Below, in pieces: positions 33,524 through 42,764 of a stretch of DNA of 42,774 nt. Both the position numbers and the translations under genes were made by a program. Below the pieces are notes generated by a model. That model worked only from the letters and a program-made list of their open reading frames with translations. It did no database searches and was not told where the DNA came from. The stretch is taken from the NCBI GenBank assembly GCA_025449575.1, contig JANWJB010000066.1, positions 1 to 42,774 on the forward strand, written 5' to 3'. The stretch's first letter is position 1, and each line of letters begins with the position of its first letter. Source of the stretch: Acidobacteriaceae bacterium (lineage in GTDB: Bacteria > Acidobacteriota > Terriglobia > Terriglobales > Acidobacteriaceae).

Positions 33524-36373
33524 CTATTGTTTTGCTCCGCCTTGTTTTGCGCCGCCGAGCAGGTGGCCGAGCGACTGCATTGCGCGCCCAAAGCTCTCCC
33601 AATCTCCCTGCTGCATCGCCTTCTGCGCGGCCTCATACTGCGATCGTGCTTGGCCCAACTGCGGCGGCGGCTGTTTCGGTTGCTGCGAGCCGGCTGTCTG
33701 CGCCTGCGTCGGCGCCACCGTCCCGCTCGTCGATGGCTGCTGCGAAAAGAGCGCTCCGATGGCCTCGTCGAGCGTCGGTTCCATTACAATTCTGTCGGCA
33801 GTCACCGCGATGATGCGCTTGAGCTGCGGGAAATTCGTGCCGGCTGCTTTCAGATAGAGCGGTACTACGTACAAGAAGGAATTTTCGATGGGAATCACCA
33901 GCAGCTTGCCGCGGATGACCTGCGAGCCCTTCTGGTCCCACAGGGTCAACTGCTGGGAGATAGTGGTGCTTTGATCGATCATCGCCTCAATTTGGTTGGG
34001 GCCATAGATCAACTTGTCTTTCGGCAGCTCATAAAAAATCATCTTGCCGTAATCGGGAAAGTCGCAGCGCGCCCCCACCCAGGCGATCATGTTGTCTCTG
34101 TTTTGCGGGGTGAAAGGGGTCATCAACAGAAACTCCAGCCGGTTGCTCCCGGGAAGCTTCATCAAAATGTAGTACGGCTCCATCGCGAGCGTATTGCCGT
34201 TGTACTCCTCCACTGGAGAGTCCCACAGGTCTTCGCGGTTGTAGAACACCTGCGGATCGGTCATGTGAAAGGTCTTGTATTCGTGTGTCTGGATGGTGAA
34301 AAGATCTTCGGGATAGCGTAGGTGGCTCTTCAGGTCGGGAGACAGCTGGCTGAGATCTTTAAAGACGCCCGGAAAAGCGCGCCGGTATGCGGCCAACACC
34401 GGATCCTTGGGATCCATTATGTAGAACGAGACGGTTCCGTCATACATATCCACAATCACCTTGACCGAGTTGCGGATATAGTTCAGCTCGTTGCCGGAGT
34501 TATCCGTGTAGGGGCTGGAGTAGGGGAACTTGTCCGAGGTGGTGTAAGCATCCTGAATCCAATACAATTTGCCGCCGCTTAGAACCGGATACGGGTCGCG
34601 ATCCAGGCGCAGGAAAGGAGCAATCTGCGAAACTCTGGCCTGCACGCCTCTCCATATCTGGATTCTGCTTTGGGGCTGCAGGTAAGAGGTGAACAGGATG
34701 TTGATATCCCGTTGGGTCCAGGCAAAGAGCAGCCTTTTCCAAAGGCTGTCCAGCGGAATGCCTCCGCTCCCCGCATAGCTGGTGTAGACGTTCGCGTTGC
34801 CCTTGGGATAATCGAATTCCTTGATTCCCGTGGAAACGATGCGGTACCCATTCGTGGCTTCGCCATAGTAGATGGCCGGCTGGGTGATCTTCAGGCCATA
34901 GTCGGACTCTGGCGGAATGTTCTGCAATAAGTAATCCGGGAATCCACCTCCAACGGTCTGCGACGCGAAGTTCATGACCAATCCATAGCCGTGGGTGAAC
35001 TGCAAATAGCGATTGACCCAGGTTTGCGCTTCGGCGGGAAGGTCGGGAGAGAGCTCGCGCGTCGAAAGCATCACTTGGTGATACCCATCCTGCAGATGGT
35101 AGCGGTCTACGTCGACGTTATAGAACTGGTAGTACAGCCGGATAGCCTGGGTCTGTTGATAGGTCTGCAGCAATGGCCGCGGATCCCAAAGGCGAATGTT
35201 CTGGATCGTGTCCTCGTTCCGGGCGATCACGTCGGCGGTCAGATCGGGGAGCGCAGGATAGGATGTCTCCTTGATCCCGTCCAATAGATAGGCCTTGCGC
35301 GTGAACTGGATGTAATCCTTCAGGTAGGGAAGCTCCAGGCTTAACTCGCTGGGCTGCACGACAAACTTCTGGAACAAAGCCGGCAGCGCGATCATCGCTA
35401 TGCCATACAAGACGGCATAAGCGACGGCGCCGATGGCAATGGCCTTGAATCGCGGACGGAAGTAATTGTAGGCGAGCAGCGCGCAGGCCGCGCCGGAGGC
35501 CGCGATCATTGCCCATAGCGCGGGCATGGTGACGTGGGAGGCCGTGTAACCGGCTCCATGAACGATGCCCAGGGATGAGTAGACCAGCTCATAGCGATCC
35601 AGGTGGAAGCCCCAGCCCCAGCCGGCTACCAGCAGGAAAAACAGCACCGAAAGATGCTGCCCGATATTCTTCCGCACGAAGAACTCTCCGCCCGGAGCCA
35701 TCCGCAGCAGACCGAATGACATGTACGCAATCAGAACCGCCGCCAGCGCGATGATGGTCAGATAAACGAAACTGCCCTGCAGCAAATCGTAAAAGGGCAG
35801 ATGGAAGAGATAGAATCCCAGATCGATCTTGAAGAGCGGATCCGCCAGCCCGAAATGGCCGCCGTAGCGGAAGCGTAGAAAGGTGTCCCATTGGGAGGCA
35901 ACGCCCAGCGCGAAAAGCAGAGAAAGAAAGGCCGCCGCCACTCCGGAGAGCAGCGCCAGAAGGCCGGGCTTGATCTCGAAGTTGAGATGAGGGCGGTTGG
36001 ATGGGGCATCCAGGAAGCCCACTCGATCCAGTTGATTGCCGCGGTATAGCGCATAGATGATTCTGGCGGCCAGGCGGAAGTTGACCCACAAAAAGAAGAA
36101 GGCGCACACAAACGCCACGCCGAACATGACCCAGCGAATCGACAACAGCGTCCAGAAGATGTCCAGGTAGTGCAGTTGGCTCATCCAGAGGCCCTTCTGG
36201 ATCAGCCCTGCAAGCACTGTCAGAACAATAACGACGCCGATGGCCACCAGCCAGAGGCGGGCAAACAGGTGGCGGCGGGGATGCGGCGCGGTGGGGTGAA
36301 CCTTGAAGTGCTCGTCTACCTGACGCCGAAGTCTCTCGATCGTTCGCTCATCCAGCGGTTCCTCATCGTCCAT
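33524..36373 (-). CDS. UPF0182 family membrane protein
   Basis: The 949-aa protein matches UPF0182 in size and layout. A cytoplasmic N-terminus is followed by about seven transmembrane helices within the first 330 residues (LWLVAIGVVIVLTVLAGLI, WVMFGVAFVCAFFFLWV, GLLALLSGVAAAFLSLLFALGV and others). A large extracytoplasmic domain then carries the family-like segments LPYLKDYIQFTRKAYLLDGI, NIRLWDPRPLLQTYQQTQ, YGEATNGYRIVSTGIKEFDYPKG and LPGSNRLEFLLMTPFTPQNRDNMIAWVGARCD. The function of the family is unknown. A Gln-rich C-terminal tail ends in GGAKQGGAKQ. An extended -10 element only 8 nt from the ATG suggests a near-leaderless message. Confidence 0.9.
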   Translation of the reverse strand: MDDEEPLDERTIERLRRQVDEHFKVHPTAPHPRRHLFARLWLVAIGVVIVLTVLAGLIQKGLWMSQLHYLDIFWTLLSIRWVMFGVAFVCAFFFLWVNFRLAARIIYALYRGNQLDRVGFLDAPSNRPHLNFEIKPGLLALLSGVAAAFLSLLFALGVASQWDTFLRFRYGGHFGLADPLFKIDLGFYLFHLPFYDLLQGSFVYLTIIALAAVLIAYMSFGLLRMAPGGEFFVRKNIGQHLSVLFFLLVAGWGWGFHLDRYELVYSSLGIVHGAGYTASHVTMPALWAMIAASGAACALLAYNYFRPRFKAIAIGAVAYAVLYGIAMIALPALFQKFVVQPSELSLELPYLKDYIQFTRKAYLLDGIKETSYPALPDLTADVIARNEDTIQNIRLWDPRPLLQTYQQTQAIRLYYQFYNVDVDRYHLQDGYHQVMLSTRELSPDLPAEAQTWVNRYLQFTHGYGLVMNFASQTVGGGFPDYLLQNIPPESDYGLKITQPAIYYGEATNGYRIVSTGIKEFDYPKGNANVYTSYAGSGGIPLDSLWKRLLFAWTQRDINILFTSYLQPQSRIQIWRGVQARVSQIAPFLRLDRDPYPVLSGGKLYWIQDAYTTSDKFPYSSPYTDNSGNELNYIRNSVKVIVDMYDGTVSFYIMDPKDPVLAAYRRAFPGVFKDLSQLSPDLKSHLRYPEDLFTIQTHEYKTFHMTDPQVFYNREDLWDSPVEEYNGNTLAMEPYYILMKLPGSNRLEFLLMTPFTPQNRDNMIAWVGARCDFPDYGKMIFYELPKDKLIYGPNQIEAMIDQSTTISQQLTLWDQKGSQVIRGKLLVIPIENSFLYVVPLYLKAAGTNFPQLKRIIAVTADRIVMEPTLDEAIGALFSQQPSTSGTVAPTQAQTAGSQQPKQPPPQLGQARSQYEAAQKAMQQGDWESFGRAMQSLGHLLGGAKQGGAKQ

Positions 36374-36381
36374 GCGATCAC

Positions 36382-36390
36382 TTTATAGCA
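36382..36390 (-). promoter_or_regulatory. Extended -10 promoter of the UPF0182 gene
   Basis: On the minus strand TGCTATAAA (36390 to 36382) forms an extended -10 box ending 8 nt before the ATG at 36373. The expected start of transcription is about 36375, two bases before the start codon, and no Shine-Dalgarno sequence is present. No good -35 box is seen, as is common for extended -10 promoters. Confidence 0.5.
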
Positions 36391-36499
36391 TTTCTGCTTC
36401 CCACGGTGCGAGGCGAGCCGCCGCGAACTGGAGATGCGCTGCTGCCGTCCTCGCGGCTGACTGGTCGAACACTCGCTCGCTCTAGCAGCGGTTGGGGCA

Positions 36500-38281
36500 C
36501 TATCCCGCGACTGCCAGCTCTTCCTCCAGAAGCTGCCGCCGATACAGCTCCGCGTAATAGCCGTCGCGATCCATCAACTCTCCGTGTGTTCCCAGTTCCG
36601 CGATTCGTCCGGAAACAAGCACGGCGATGCGGTCGGCATGCCGGACTGTCGAGATGCGGTGCGAGATAAGCACTGTCGTGCGGCCCCGCATCAGGCGCTG
36701 CAACTCCTCCAGGATCTGCTCTTCGGTATAGGTGTCTACGCTGGAGAGAGCGTCGTCCAGAATCAGAATCCGCGGGTCGAGCAGCAGCGCGCGCGCGATC
36801 GATGTACGTTGCTTCTGCCCGCCCGAGAGAGTGATTCCCCTCTCCCCAACCGGCGTTGCGAATCCGGCGGGGAATTCCTCGAACTCCCGCCGGATGTGTG
36901 CCGCTTCCGCCGCCCGCAGCACCTCCGCTTCGGTCGCCGAAGGCCGGCCAAAGGAGATGTTGCCGCGCAGCGTCTCGCTAAAGAGGAAAGTCTCCTGCGG
37001 AATAAAGCCAATATTGCCGCGCAGTACCGACAGGGGATAATCCCGAACCGGGCGGCCGTCGATCAGCAACATTCCCGGTGGCGCATCATAGAGCCGTGGA
37101 ATCAAATTCACCAGCGTCGATTTGCCGGAGCCGGTCGGACCCACAATGGCCAGGCTGCTGCCCGCCGGCACCGTAAGCGAAATAGAGTGCAGAACCTTGC
37201 TGCCCGTTCCATTCGATTCGTTCGCGCCGCCATAGGAGAAGGACAGATCGCGGAACTCGATCTCCCCCCGCAGAACGAGGTCTTTCGGAATCGCGGGATC
37301 CGCCGCGGCATCGTCAATCGTGGGCTTCTCGGAGAGCAGCTCCTCGATGCGGGTCACCGAGGCCGTGCCTCGTTGCACCAGGTTGACCACCCAGCCCAGC
37401 GCGATGATGGGCCAGGTGAGCATCACCAGATATGTCGTAAACGCCACAAAATCGCCAATGTTGATGCGGCCCGAAAGCACCTCATGGCCCCCCACCAGCA
37501 GCGCCAGCACCATCGCCAGTCCCAACACGAAGTCCAGCGTGGGCCACAGCAAACCCATCAGTTGGACCAGCCGCAAGCCGCGCCGCACGTTCTCGCTATT
37601 GGTCCGCTCGAAGCTTTCGATCTGCGGCTCCTCCTGCACGAAGGCCCTCACCAGCCGCGCTCCGGCGAAGTTCTCTTGCGCCTGCGCCGAGAGATCCGAG
37701 AACATCGCTTGAATACGCTCAAAGCGCTCGTGGATGCGGCGGCCGATGGTCTGAATCAGAATGCTGACCAAGGGCAGCGGCGCCAGCGTCACCAGAGTAA
37801 GGAACGGACTGATCCGGAGCAGAAAAAACAGCGCGCCAATCGAAAATAAAACAGTATTGACGCTGTACATGATCGCCGGCCCCAGCAGCATGCGTACCGC
37901 GCTGAGGTCGTTGGTCAGCCGGGCCATGATATCCCCGGTCCGATGTTGCTGGAAATATTCCGCCGTCTGCCGTTCCATGTGCTGGAAGAGGTCGTTGCGC
38001 ATGTCGAATTCGATATCCCGCGAGACGCCGATCATGATCCAGCGGGTAAGGAATAGGAAAATGCCCATCGCCAGCGCGATGGCGACCAGCAGCCCGGCAT
38101 AAACCAGAATCTTGTGCCGGGTCACGCCCTCATTCAGGCCGTTGATTGCGATACGCAGAACCTGAGGAAATAGGATCCGGATCGCATTGGTCAGCACCGC
38201 CGCAACGCCGCCCCAAAACAAGCCGCGCCGGTAACGGCGCATGTATGGGAGCAGGGGGCGCAGTTGGGAAAGCATCACCAT
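36500..38281 (-). CDS. ABC transporter, fused permease and ATPase (MsbA/MdlB type)
   Basis: This half-size ABC exporter of about 593 aa forms homo- or heterodimers in the inner membrane and pumps lipids, drugs or peptides outward. Residues about 15-310 are the six-helix type I exporter membrane domain (TRWIMIGVSRDIEFDMRNDLFQHM, AEYFQQHRTGDIMARLTNDL). The ATPase half has Walker A GPTGSGKST near 385, Q-loop FIPQETFLFSETLRGNI, signature LSGGQKQR near 486, Walker B ILILDDALSSVD near 508 and H-loop LISHR. ATG 38281 was chosen; TTG 38299 and ATG 38275 are alternatives. It lies 126 nt downstream of the UPF0182 gene start on the same strand. The substrate is unknown. Confidence 0.92.
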   Translation of the reverse strand: MVMLSQLRPLLPYMRRYRRGLFWGGVAAVLTNAIRILFPQVLRIAINGLNEGVTRHKILVYAGLLVAIALAMGIFLFLTRWIMIGVSRDIEFDMRNDLFQHMERQTAEYFQQHRTGDIMARLTNDLSAVRMLLGPAIMYSVNTVLFSIGALFFLLRISPFLTLVTLAPLPLVSILIQTIGRRIHERFERIQAMFSDLSAQAQENFAGARLVRAFVQEEPQIESFERTNSENVRRGLRLVQLMGLLWPTLDFVLGLAMVLALLVGGHEVLSGRINIGDFVAFTTYLVMLTWPIIALGWVVNLVQRGTASVTRIEELLSEKPTIDDAAADPAIPKDLVLRGEIEFRDLSFSYGGANESNGTGSKVLHSISLTVPAGSSLAIVGPTGSGKSTLVNLIPRLYDAPPGMLLIDGRPVRDYPLSVLRGNIGFIPQETFLFSETLRGNISFGRPSATEAEVLRAAEAAHIRREFEEFPAGFATPVGERGITLSGGQKQRTSIARALLLDPRILILDDALSSVDTYTEEQILEELQRLMRGRTTVLISHRISTVRHADRIAVLVSGRIAELGTHGELMDRDGYYAELYRRQLLEEELAVAG

Positions 38282-38716
38282 CTTATTGTAGCGGCGCAAC
38301 CCGGCATCACGGGCCGGAGCCGGCGGTCATCGGCCCATTCTCTCGAATGGGTGCGGCGAATGCCCGCACTCAGGTCTGGGACCCGCGACCGGCGCGATAA
38401 AGCCGCTGCCTTCCGCCCGCAGCAAGGCAATCGATCGAAATTGCTCTCGCGCTCCAGCCCTATCAGACGCGCGTGGCCGTAGTCCGGTAAGCGGGAAGGC
38501 CGCGGCAATCTTGCTTCGTATGGCATTTGCCCATGTCACTTAGAATCCCTCAACAGTCCTATAACGTTCGTGATAAGGTCATCGGTGGAATTGCTATCAC
38601 CTTTATCTGGTGAGCACCGCCATGCTCCTTCTTCGCGGCAACTCTGAAGGTCCAAGACGGCAGCGGCCGGGTTATCGCCCAACCATGCAACAACAACGAT
38701 CCTGGAGGTGAGGAAG
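38282..38716. other. Divergent intergenic region
   Basis: This separates the ABC transporter (-) from the bicupin gene (+). It contains two adjacent small hairpins: CCCATT/AATGGG at 38334-38351 and GTGCGG/CCGCAC at 38351-38369. Neither has a T-tract. GGAGGTG at 38704-38710 is the bicupin ribosome-binding site. No coding frame is convincing and no promoter pair was identified. Confidence 0.4.
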
Positions 38717-39766
38717 ATGGAGAGACGGCCTTTCTTAAAATATGCGGCGCTGGTCGGAGCCGGAGGAATGGCTTCAACCGTTGCGCCCGCTAGCGTAATC
38801 ACGGCGGGAGCCGGAGAACGGTCTATGTTTCAGGATGCCGCCGCTCCGTCGGCTCCATCGGCCCCGGCCTCGCCGCTCGAGCAGCGCATCGGTCACACGA
38901 TCCCCTCAGAAGCGCGCCGCCTTGTAAGCGTGCATGAAGGCGCCGGGTCGATGAATTTCAGGCCGCTCCTCAACGGAGGAGCGCTCGATACCAACCTGCT
39001 CTTCTTCCATCGCGGTACCCTCAACGCAAAAAGCAGCATTGGCGCCCATTTCCATAATCGATGTGAAGAGATGTTCGTGATCCTGGATGGCGATGCTCAG
39101 TTCACCATCGATGGACGTACCTCGGTGCTGAAGGGACCGGCTGGCGCGCCCTGCCGCTTGGGTCACTCCCATGGAATCTACAATCCTACTGACAAGCCTA
39201 TGCAGTGGCTCAACATCAACGTCGGTCTCACCGGGATCTACGATGCCTTCAATCTGAACGATCCGCTGGTTGGTGCTCCCCTTGATCCCATTCCCGCATT
39301 CATGTCCATGCATCTGGACCGGTCCCTGCTCCGTCCGGTGAATGCGATGAACGGCGGCAGCGGAACCGTGCAATACCGGCGCGCCCTCGATCCCACCGTT
39401 TTCTTTACTCCATGGTCTTATGTAGACCACCTGCTGCTGCCCGCCGGCGCATCGGTCGGCCCTCGCCGGCAGACGGACATGAGCGAGGTCTATTATGTGC
39501 TCGCCGGCGATGGCAAGGTCACGGTCGAGTCTGAAACGGCCCAGATCAAGACCGGGGACGCGGTTCCCATTCTGATGAGCCAGCAAAACTTGTTCAGCAA
39601 CACAGGTAGCGGCCCGCTCGAGTTCATGATTCTCGGCATCGCGCGCGATCTCGCCGCCAAGGATGCATACATCCTCGCGGAGTATAAGACCCGTATGGAG
39701 CAGTTTCGGAACTTTCGGCAGCGCGGACCCCGTAATCCCCCACGTCCGGGTGGTCCTCCAAAATAG
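38717..39766 (+). CDS. Tat-exported bicupin protein
   Basis: The 349-aa protein starts with a twin-arginine-type leader ([19 protein letters not shown]), so it is likely folded in the cytoplasm, perhaps with a metal cofactor, and exported. It contains two cupin beta-barrels. The first (about 95-185) keeps the metal set: [15 protein letters not shown] and GHSHGIYN. The second (about 230-320) reads [19 protein letters not shown], where the two His are missing and only the Glu-like position remains, so it is probably structural or binds substrate without metal. ATG 38717 is supported by GGAGGTG six bases upstream. The substrate is unknown. A Pro/Arg/Gly-rich tail closes the protein. Confidence 0.85.
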   Translation: MERRPFLKYAALVGAGGMASTVAPASVITAGAGERSMFQDAAAPSAPSAPASPLEQRIGHTIPSEARRLVSVHEGAGSMNFRPLLNGGALDTNLLFFHRGTLNAKSSIGAHFHNRCEEMFVILDGDAQFTIDGRTSVLKGPAGAPCRLGHSHGIYNPTDKPMQWLNINVGLTGIYDAFNLNDPLVGAPLDPIPAFMSMHLDRSLLRPVNAMNGGSGTVQYRRALDPTVFFTPWSYVDHLLLPAGASVGPRRQTDMSEVYYVLAGDGKVTVESETAQIKTGDAVPILMSQQNLFSNTGSGPLEFMILGIARDLAAKDAYILAEYKTRMEQFRNFRQRGPRNPPRPGGPPK

Positions 39767-39777
39767 GCTGCACCGCG

Positions 39778-39822
39778 TCGAGACAGGAAGCGCGTCTCTC
39801 CGAGGCGCGCTTCCTGTCTCGA
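39778..39822. terminator. Perfect 17-bp hairpin after the bicupin gene
   Basis: Arms at 39778-39794 (tcgagacaggaagcgcg) and 39806-39822 are exact complements around an 11-nt loop, starting 12 nt after the stop codon. No T-tract follows, so termination efficiency is uncertain. The symmetric stem could act on both strands or stabilise the mRNA 3' end. Confidence 0.6.
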
Positions 39823-39896
39823 CCTGACGCACTCCTCAGCGTCTTCCTGTTGCAATGTTCTGGGCCACTCGCTGCGATTTGCCAGGAGATTCTCTA

Positions 39897-42764
39897 ATGC
39901 CCACGAATATGCCCCCCGGCTCCACATCCGCCTCTCCTGCCGTCCCACAACAGATCGGTCATTATCAGGTGATCGCGAAAATCGGTGCGGGCGGCATGGG
40001 CGAGGTCTATCGCGCGCGCGACACGCGGCTCAATCGTGAGGTGGCGATCAAGGTATTGCCGCGCGCCTTTGCCGAGGACCCTCACCGGATGGCCCGCTTC
40101 GAGCGTGAGGCGCAACTGCTGGCTTCGCTGAACCACCCGAAGATTGCGGCGATTTACGGGCTTGAGGAGTCCGGCGCCACGCGGGCGCTGGTGATGGAGC
40201 TGGTGGAGGGGCCGACGCTGGCCGAGCGCATCGGCAGAACGGCGTCGTCGGGCCGTTCGAGGGCGGGATCGGCTTCGCCGGCCCAGGCGGCGGGGAGTGC
40301 GGCGTCGGGGAGCGGAGGGAAAGCCGCCGCGCGGAGCGGCTCCGCAGGTATCGCCCACGCACTCTCGATTCCGATTGACGAAGCTTTGCCGATTGCCGAA
40401 CAGGTGGCGGAGGCGCTGGAATACGCGCACGAGCATGGCGTGGTCCATCGCGATCTCAAGCCGGCGAATATCAAGATCACGCCCGATGGCGAGGTCAAGG
40501 TTCTCGATTTTGGATTGGCGAAGGCGATGGGGCCGGACGAAGGCTCGGGGGATATCTCCAATTCACCCACACTGAGCCTGGCGATGACCGAGGCCGGATT
40601 GATTATCGGCACCGCGGCATATATGGCTCCGGAGCAGGCCAAAGCCAAGAAGGTGGACCGCAGAGCCGATATCTGGGCCTTCGGCTGCGTGCTTTATGAA
40701 ATGCTCACCGGGCGCAAAGCCTTCGAAGGCGAAACCGTTTCCGACATTCTGGCCGCAGTGATCAAAAGTGAGCCGGATTGGAGCGCGCTTCCGGCAGATA
40801 CGCCGCCTGCGATACAGAAGCTGCTTCGCCGCTGCCTGCAAAAGGAGCCTAAGCAGCGGTTGCGTGACATCGGCGACGCCCGCATTGCAATTGAGGAAAC
40901 CATCTCCGGCGAAGGTGCGGCCGCGGAAGCGGCTGTCTCCGGCGGCCGCGCCCCCGAACCCCAGCATATTTCGCGTCTGCGGCGCGCGCTGCCCTGGGCG
41001 CTGGGGGCCATTGCCGTTCTTCTTGCCGCCTTCGCCGCCTGGCTCCTGCTCCAGCCCAAGCCGCGTCAGAACGTCGTTCGATTTCCCGTCCAGCAGCCCG
41101 AAGATGCAACGTTTTTCTCCCAGGGCATGGCAAGCATTTCGCCCGATGGCCGCACGCTGGCATTCGTCGCCCAGCCCGGCTTGAACAAGCCCCAGGTTCT
41201 GTGGCTGCGTCCGCTCGACAGCCTCAACGCCCAGCCGGTTCCAGGGACAGACAATGTGTATCTTCCCTTTTGGTCGCCGGACAGCCAATGGATCGGGTTT
41301 ATCGCAAACGGCAAGCTGGAGAAGGTTGCGGCCTCCGGCGGGGCGCCCCAGATACTTTGCGATGACGAGGAAATCAGCAGCTCAACGTGGAGCCGCGACG
41401 GTGTCATTCTCTTCACAGGCAAAGGCGGCGGCCTCTACCGCGTGCCCGATACGGGAGGCACACCCACGCTGGTGGATGCGCCGGATCAGGCGCACTCGGG
41501 GATCGCTTATGGCTTTCCGCAGTTTCTCCCCGATGGCCGGCACTTCCTCGTTGCGCTGATCCCCTCCAACAAGCAAGTGCGAATATTTGCCATCGCAGTG
41601 GGCTCGCTGGACTCGAAGACGGTGAAGGTCGTTTCGCAGGGCAGTTCCCAAGCCGTCTATGCTGCGCCCGGCTATCTGTTCTATCTGAATCAGAGCACGC
41701 TGATGGCGCGCCCCTTTGACGCCGGGGCGCTGCGCTTCACCGGTCCCGCCGCTCCTGTCGCTCAGAATGTCGCAAGCCACAATTCGATCTACGGATACTT
41801 CTCCGTCTCATCGGCAGGCGTGCTGGCCTACATGGCAGGGGCGGTTAGCCCTCAAGACACTCCTGGCCAGATGGCCTGGTTCAATCGCGCGGGCGAGAAG
41901 CTGGGCACGGTGGGCGAGTCGGAGATTGTCTCGACTCCTGCGCTCTCACCCGACGGAACCAGAGTGGCCGTCACCGTGGGGGAATACCAGAAACACGACA
42001 TCTGGATCTATGACCTGAAGCGTGGCGCCGCCTCGCGCCTCACCTTTAGTCCTGCCGATGATTACAATCCCATCTGGTCGCGGGACGGCAGCATGATCTT
42101 CTTTTCCTCCAATCGCAGCGACCAGTATGGCATTTATCGGAAAGCCGCGGACGGCCTGGGCGGTACGCAGCCGGTCTCCGTGTTCAAGGACCAAGCCGAG
42201 GCCGTCGACGATCTGTCGCCGGATGGCCGCTATGCCATCTACGATACGACGGGCGGCAATGCTGGGAACCAACTGGGGGGTGTACCGCTCTTCGGTGATC
42301 GCAAACCCTTCCCCTTCGTTCAGGGCAATGCCGGCCAGGGCGGCTTTAGTGCCAGCAACGCCCAATTTTCACCCAACGGCCGCTATCTTGCCTATAGCAC
42401 AGATGAAACAGGGAGGCAGGAAGTTTACGTCCAGACCTTCCCGCAGCACACCGGCAAGTGGCAAATCTCGGTCTCGGGCGGCTCGCAGCCCATGTGGAGG
42501 CGTGACGGCAAGGAGCTTTTCTACCTCAACCCCGGAGACAATGCCACATTGATGTCGGCTGCAGTCAATACCGATTCGCCGGCATTCCAGGCCGCCATCC
42601 CCAAACCGCTTTTTCAGGCGCAACTGATCCCGCTTTGGTATTGGAAAAACATTTACGCGCCATCTTCCGACGGGCAGCGGTTTCTAATGATCGTGCCCGC
42701 GGGTCGGGCTAAGCTGCAGCCAATTACGGTGGTGGTGAACTGGCCGGCGCTGCTGAAGAAGTAG
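39897..42764 (+). CDS. Ser/Thr protein kinase with C-terminal TolB/WD40-like propeller
   Basis: The 955-aa membrane protein has an N-terminal Hanks-type kinase (about 22-345): glycine loop GAGGMGEVY, catalytic Lys K52 in VAIKVL, HRDLKPAN (D186), DFG (204-206), AYMAPEQ and DIWAFGCVLYEM. A single transmembrane helix follows at about 364-385 (ALGAIAVLLAAFAAWLLL), then an extracytoplasmic beta-propeller of PD40/TolB-like blades (ISPDGRTLAFV, WSPDSQWIGFI, LSPDGTRVAV, WSRDGSMIFFSSNRSDQYGIY, FSPNGRYLAYSTDETGRQEVYVQTFP). This architecture is abundant in Acidobacteria. ATG 39897 follows AGGAG at a good distance. A low-complexity Ser/Gly/Ala insertion occupies residues 113-155. It probably senses an envelope signal with the propeller and phosphorylates cytoplasmic targets. 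Confidence 0.93.
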   Translation: MPTNMPPGSTSASPAVPQQIGHYQVIAKIGAGGMGEVYRARDTRLNREVAIKVLPRAFAEDPHRMARFEREAQLLASLNHPKIAAIYGLEESGATRALVMELVEGPTLAERIGRTASSGRSRAGSASPAQAAGSAASGSGGKAAARSGSAGIAHALSIPIDEALPIAEQVAEALEYAHEHGVVHRDLKPANIKITPDGEVKVLDFGLAKAMGPDEGSGDISNSPTLSLAMTEAGLIIGTAAYMAPEQAKAKKVDRRADIWAFGCVLYEMLTGRKAFEGETVSDILAAVIKSEPDWSALPADTPPAIQKLLRRCLQKEPKQRLRDIGDARIAIEETISGEGAAAEAAVSGGRAPEPQHISRLRRALPWALGAIAVLLAAFAAWLLLQPKPRQNVVRFPVQQPEDATFFSQGMASISPDGRTLAFVAQPGLNKPQVLWLRPLDSLNAQPVPGTDNVYLPFWSPDSQWIGFIANGKLEKVAASGGAPQILCDDEEISSSTWSRDGVILFTGKGGGLYRVPDTGGTPTLVDAPDQAHSGIAYGFPQFLPDGRHFLVALIPSNKQVRIFAIAVGSLDSKTVKVVSQGSSQAVYAAPGYLFYLNQSTLMARPFDAGALRFTGPAAPVAQNVASHNSIYGYFSVSSAGVLAYMAGAVSPQDTPGQMAWFNRAGEKLGTVGESEIVSTPALSPDGTRVAVTVGEYQKHDIWIYDLKRGAASRLTFSPADDYNPIWSRDGSMIFFSSNRSDQYGIYRKAADGLGGTQPVSVFKDQAEAVDDLSPDGRYAIYDTTGGNAGNQLGGVPLFGDRKPFPFVQGNAGQGGFSASNAQFSPNGRYLAYSTDETGRQEVYVQTFPQHTGKWQISVSGGSQPMWRRDGKELFYLNPGDNATLMSAAVNTDSPAFQAAIPKPLFQAQLIPLWYWKNIYAPSSDGQRFLMIVPAGRAKLQPITVVVNWPALLKK

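Noticed and set aside
36584-37849. 421-codon plus-strand frame antisense to the ABC transporter
   Set aside because: It is a shadow frame; the minus strand carries Walker A, signature and Walker B motifs in order.
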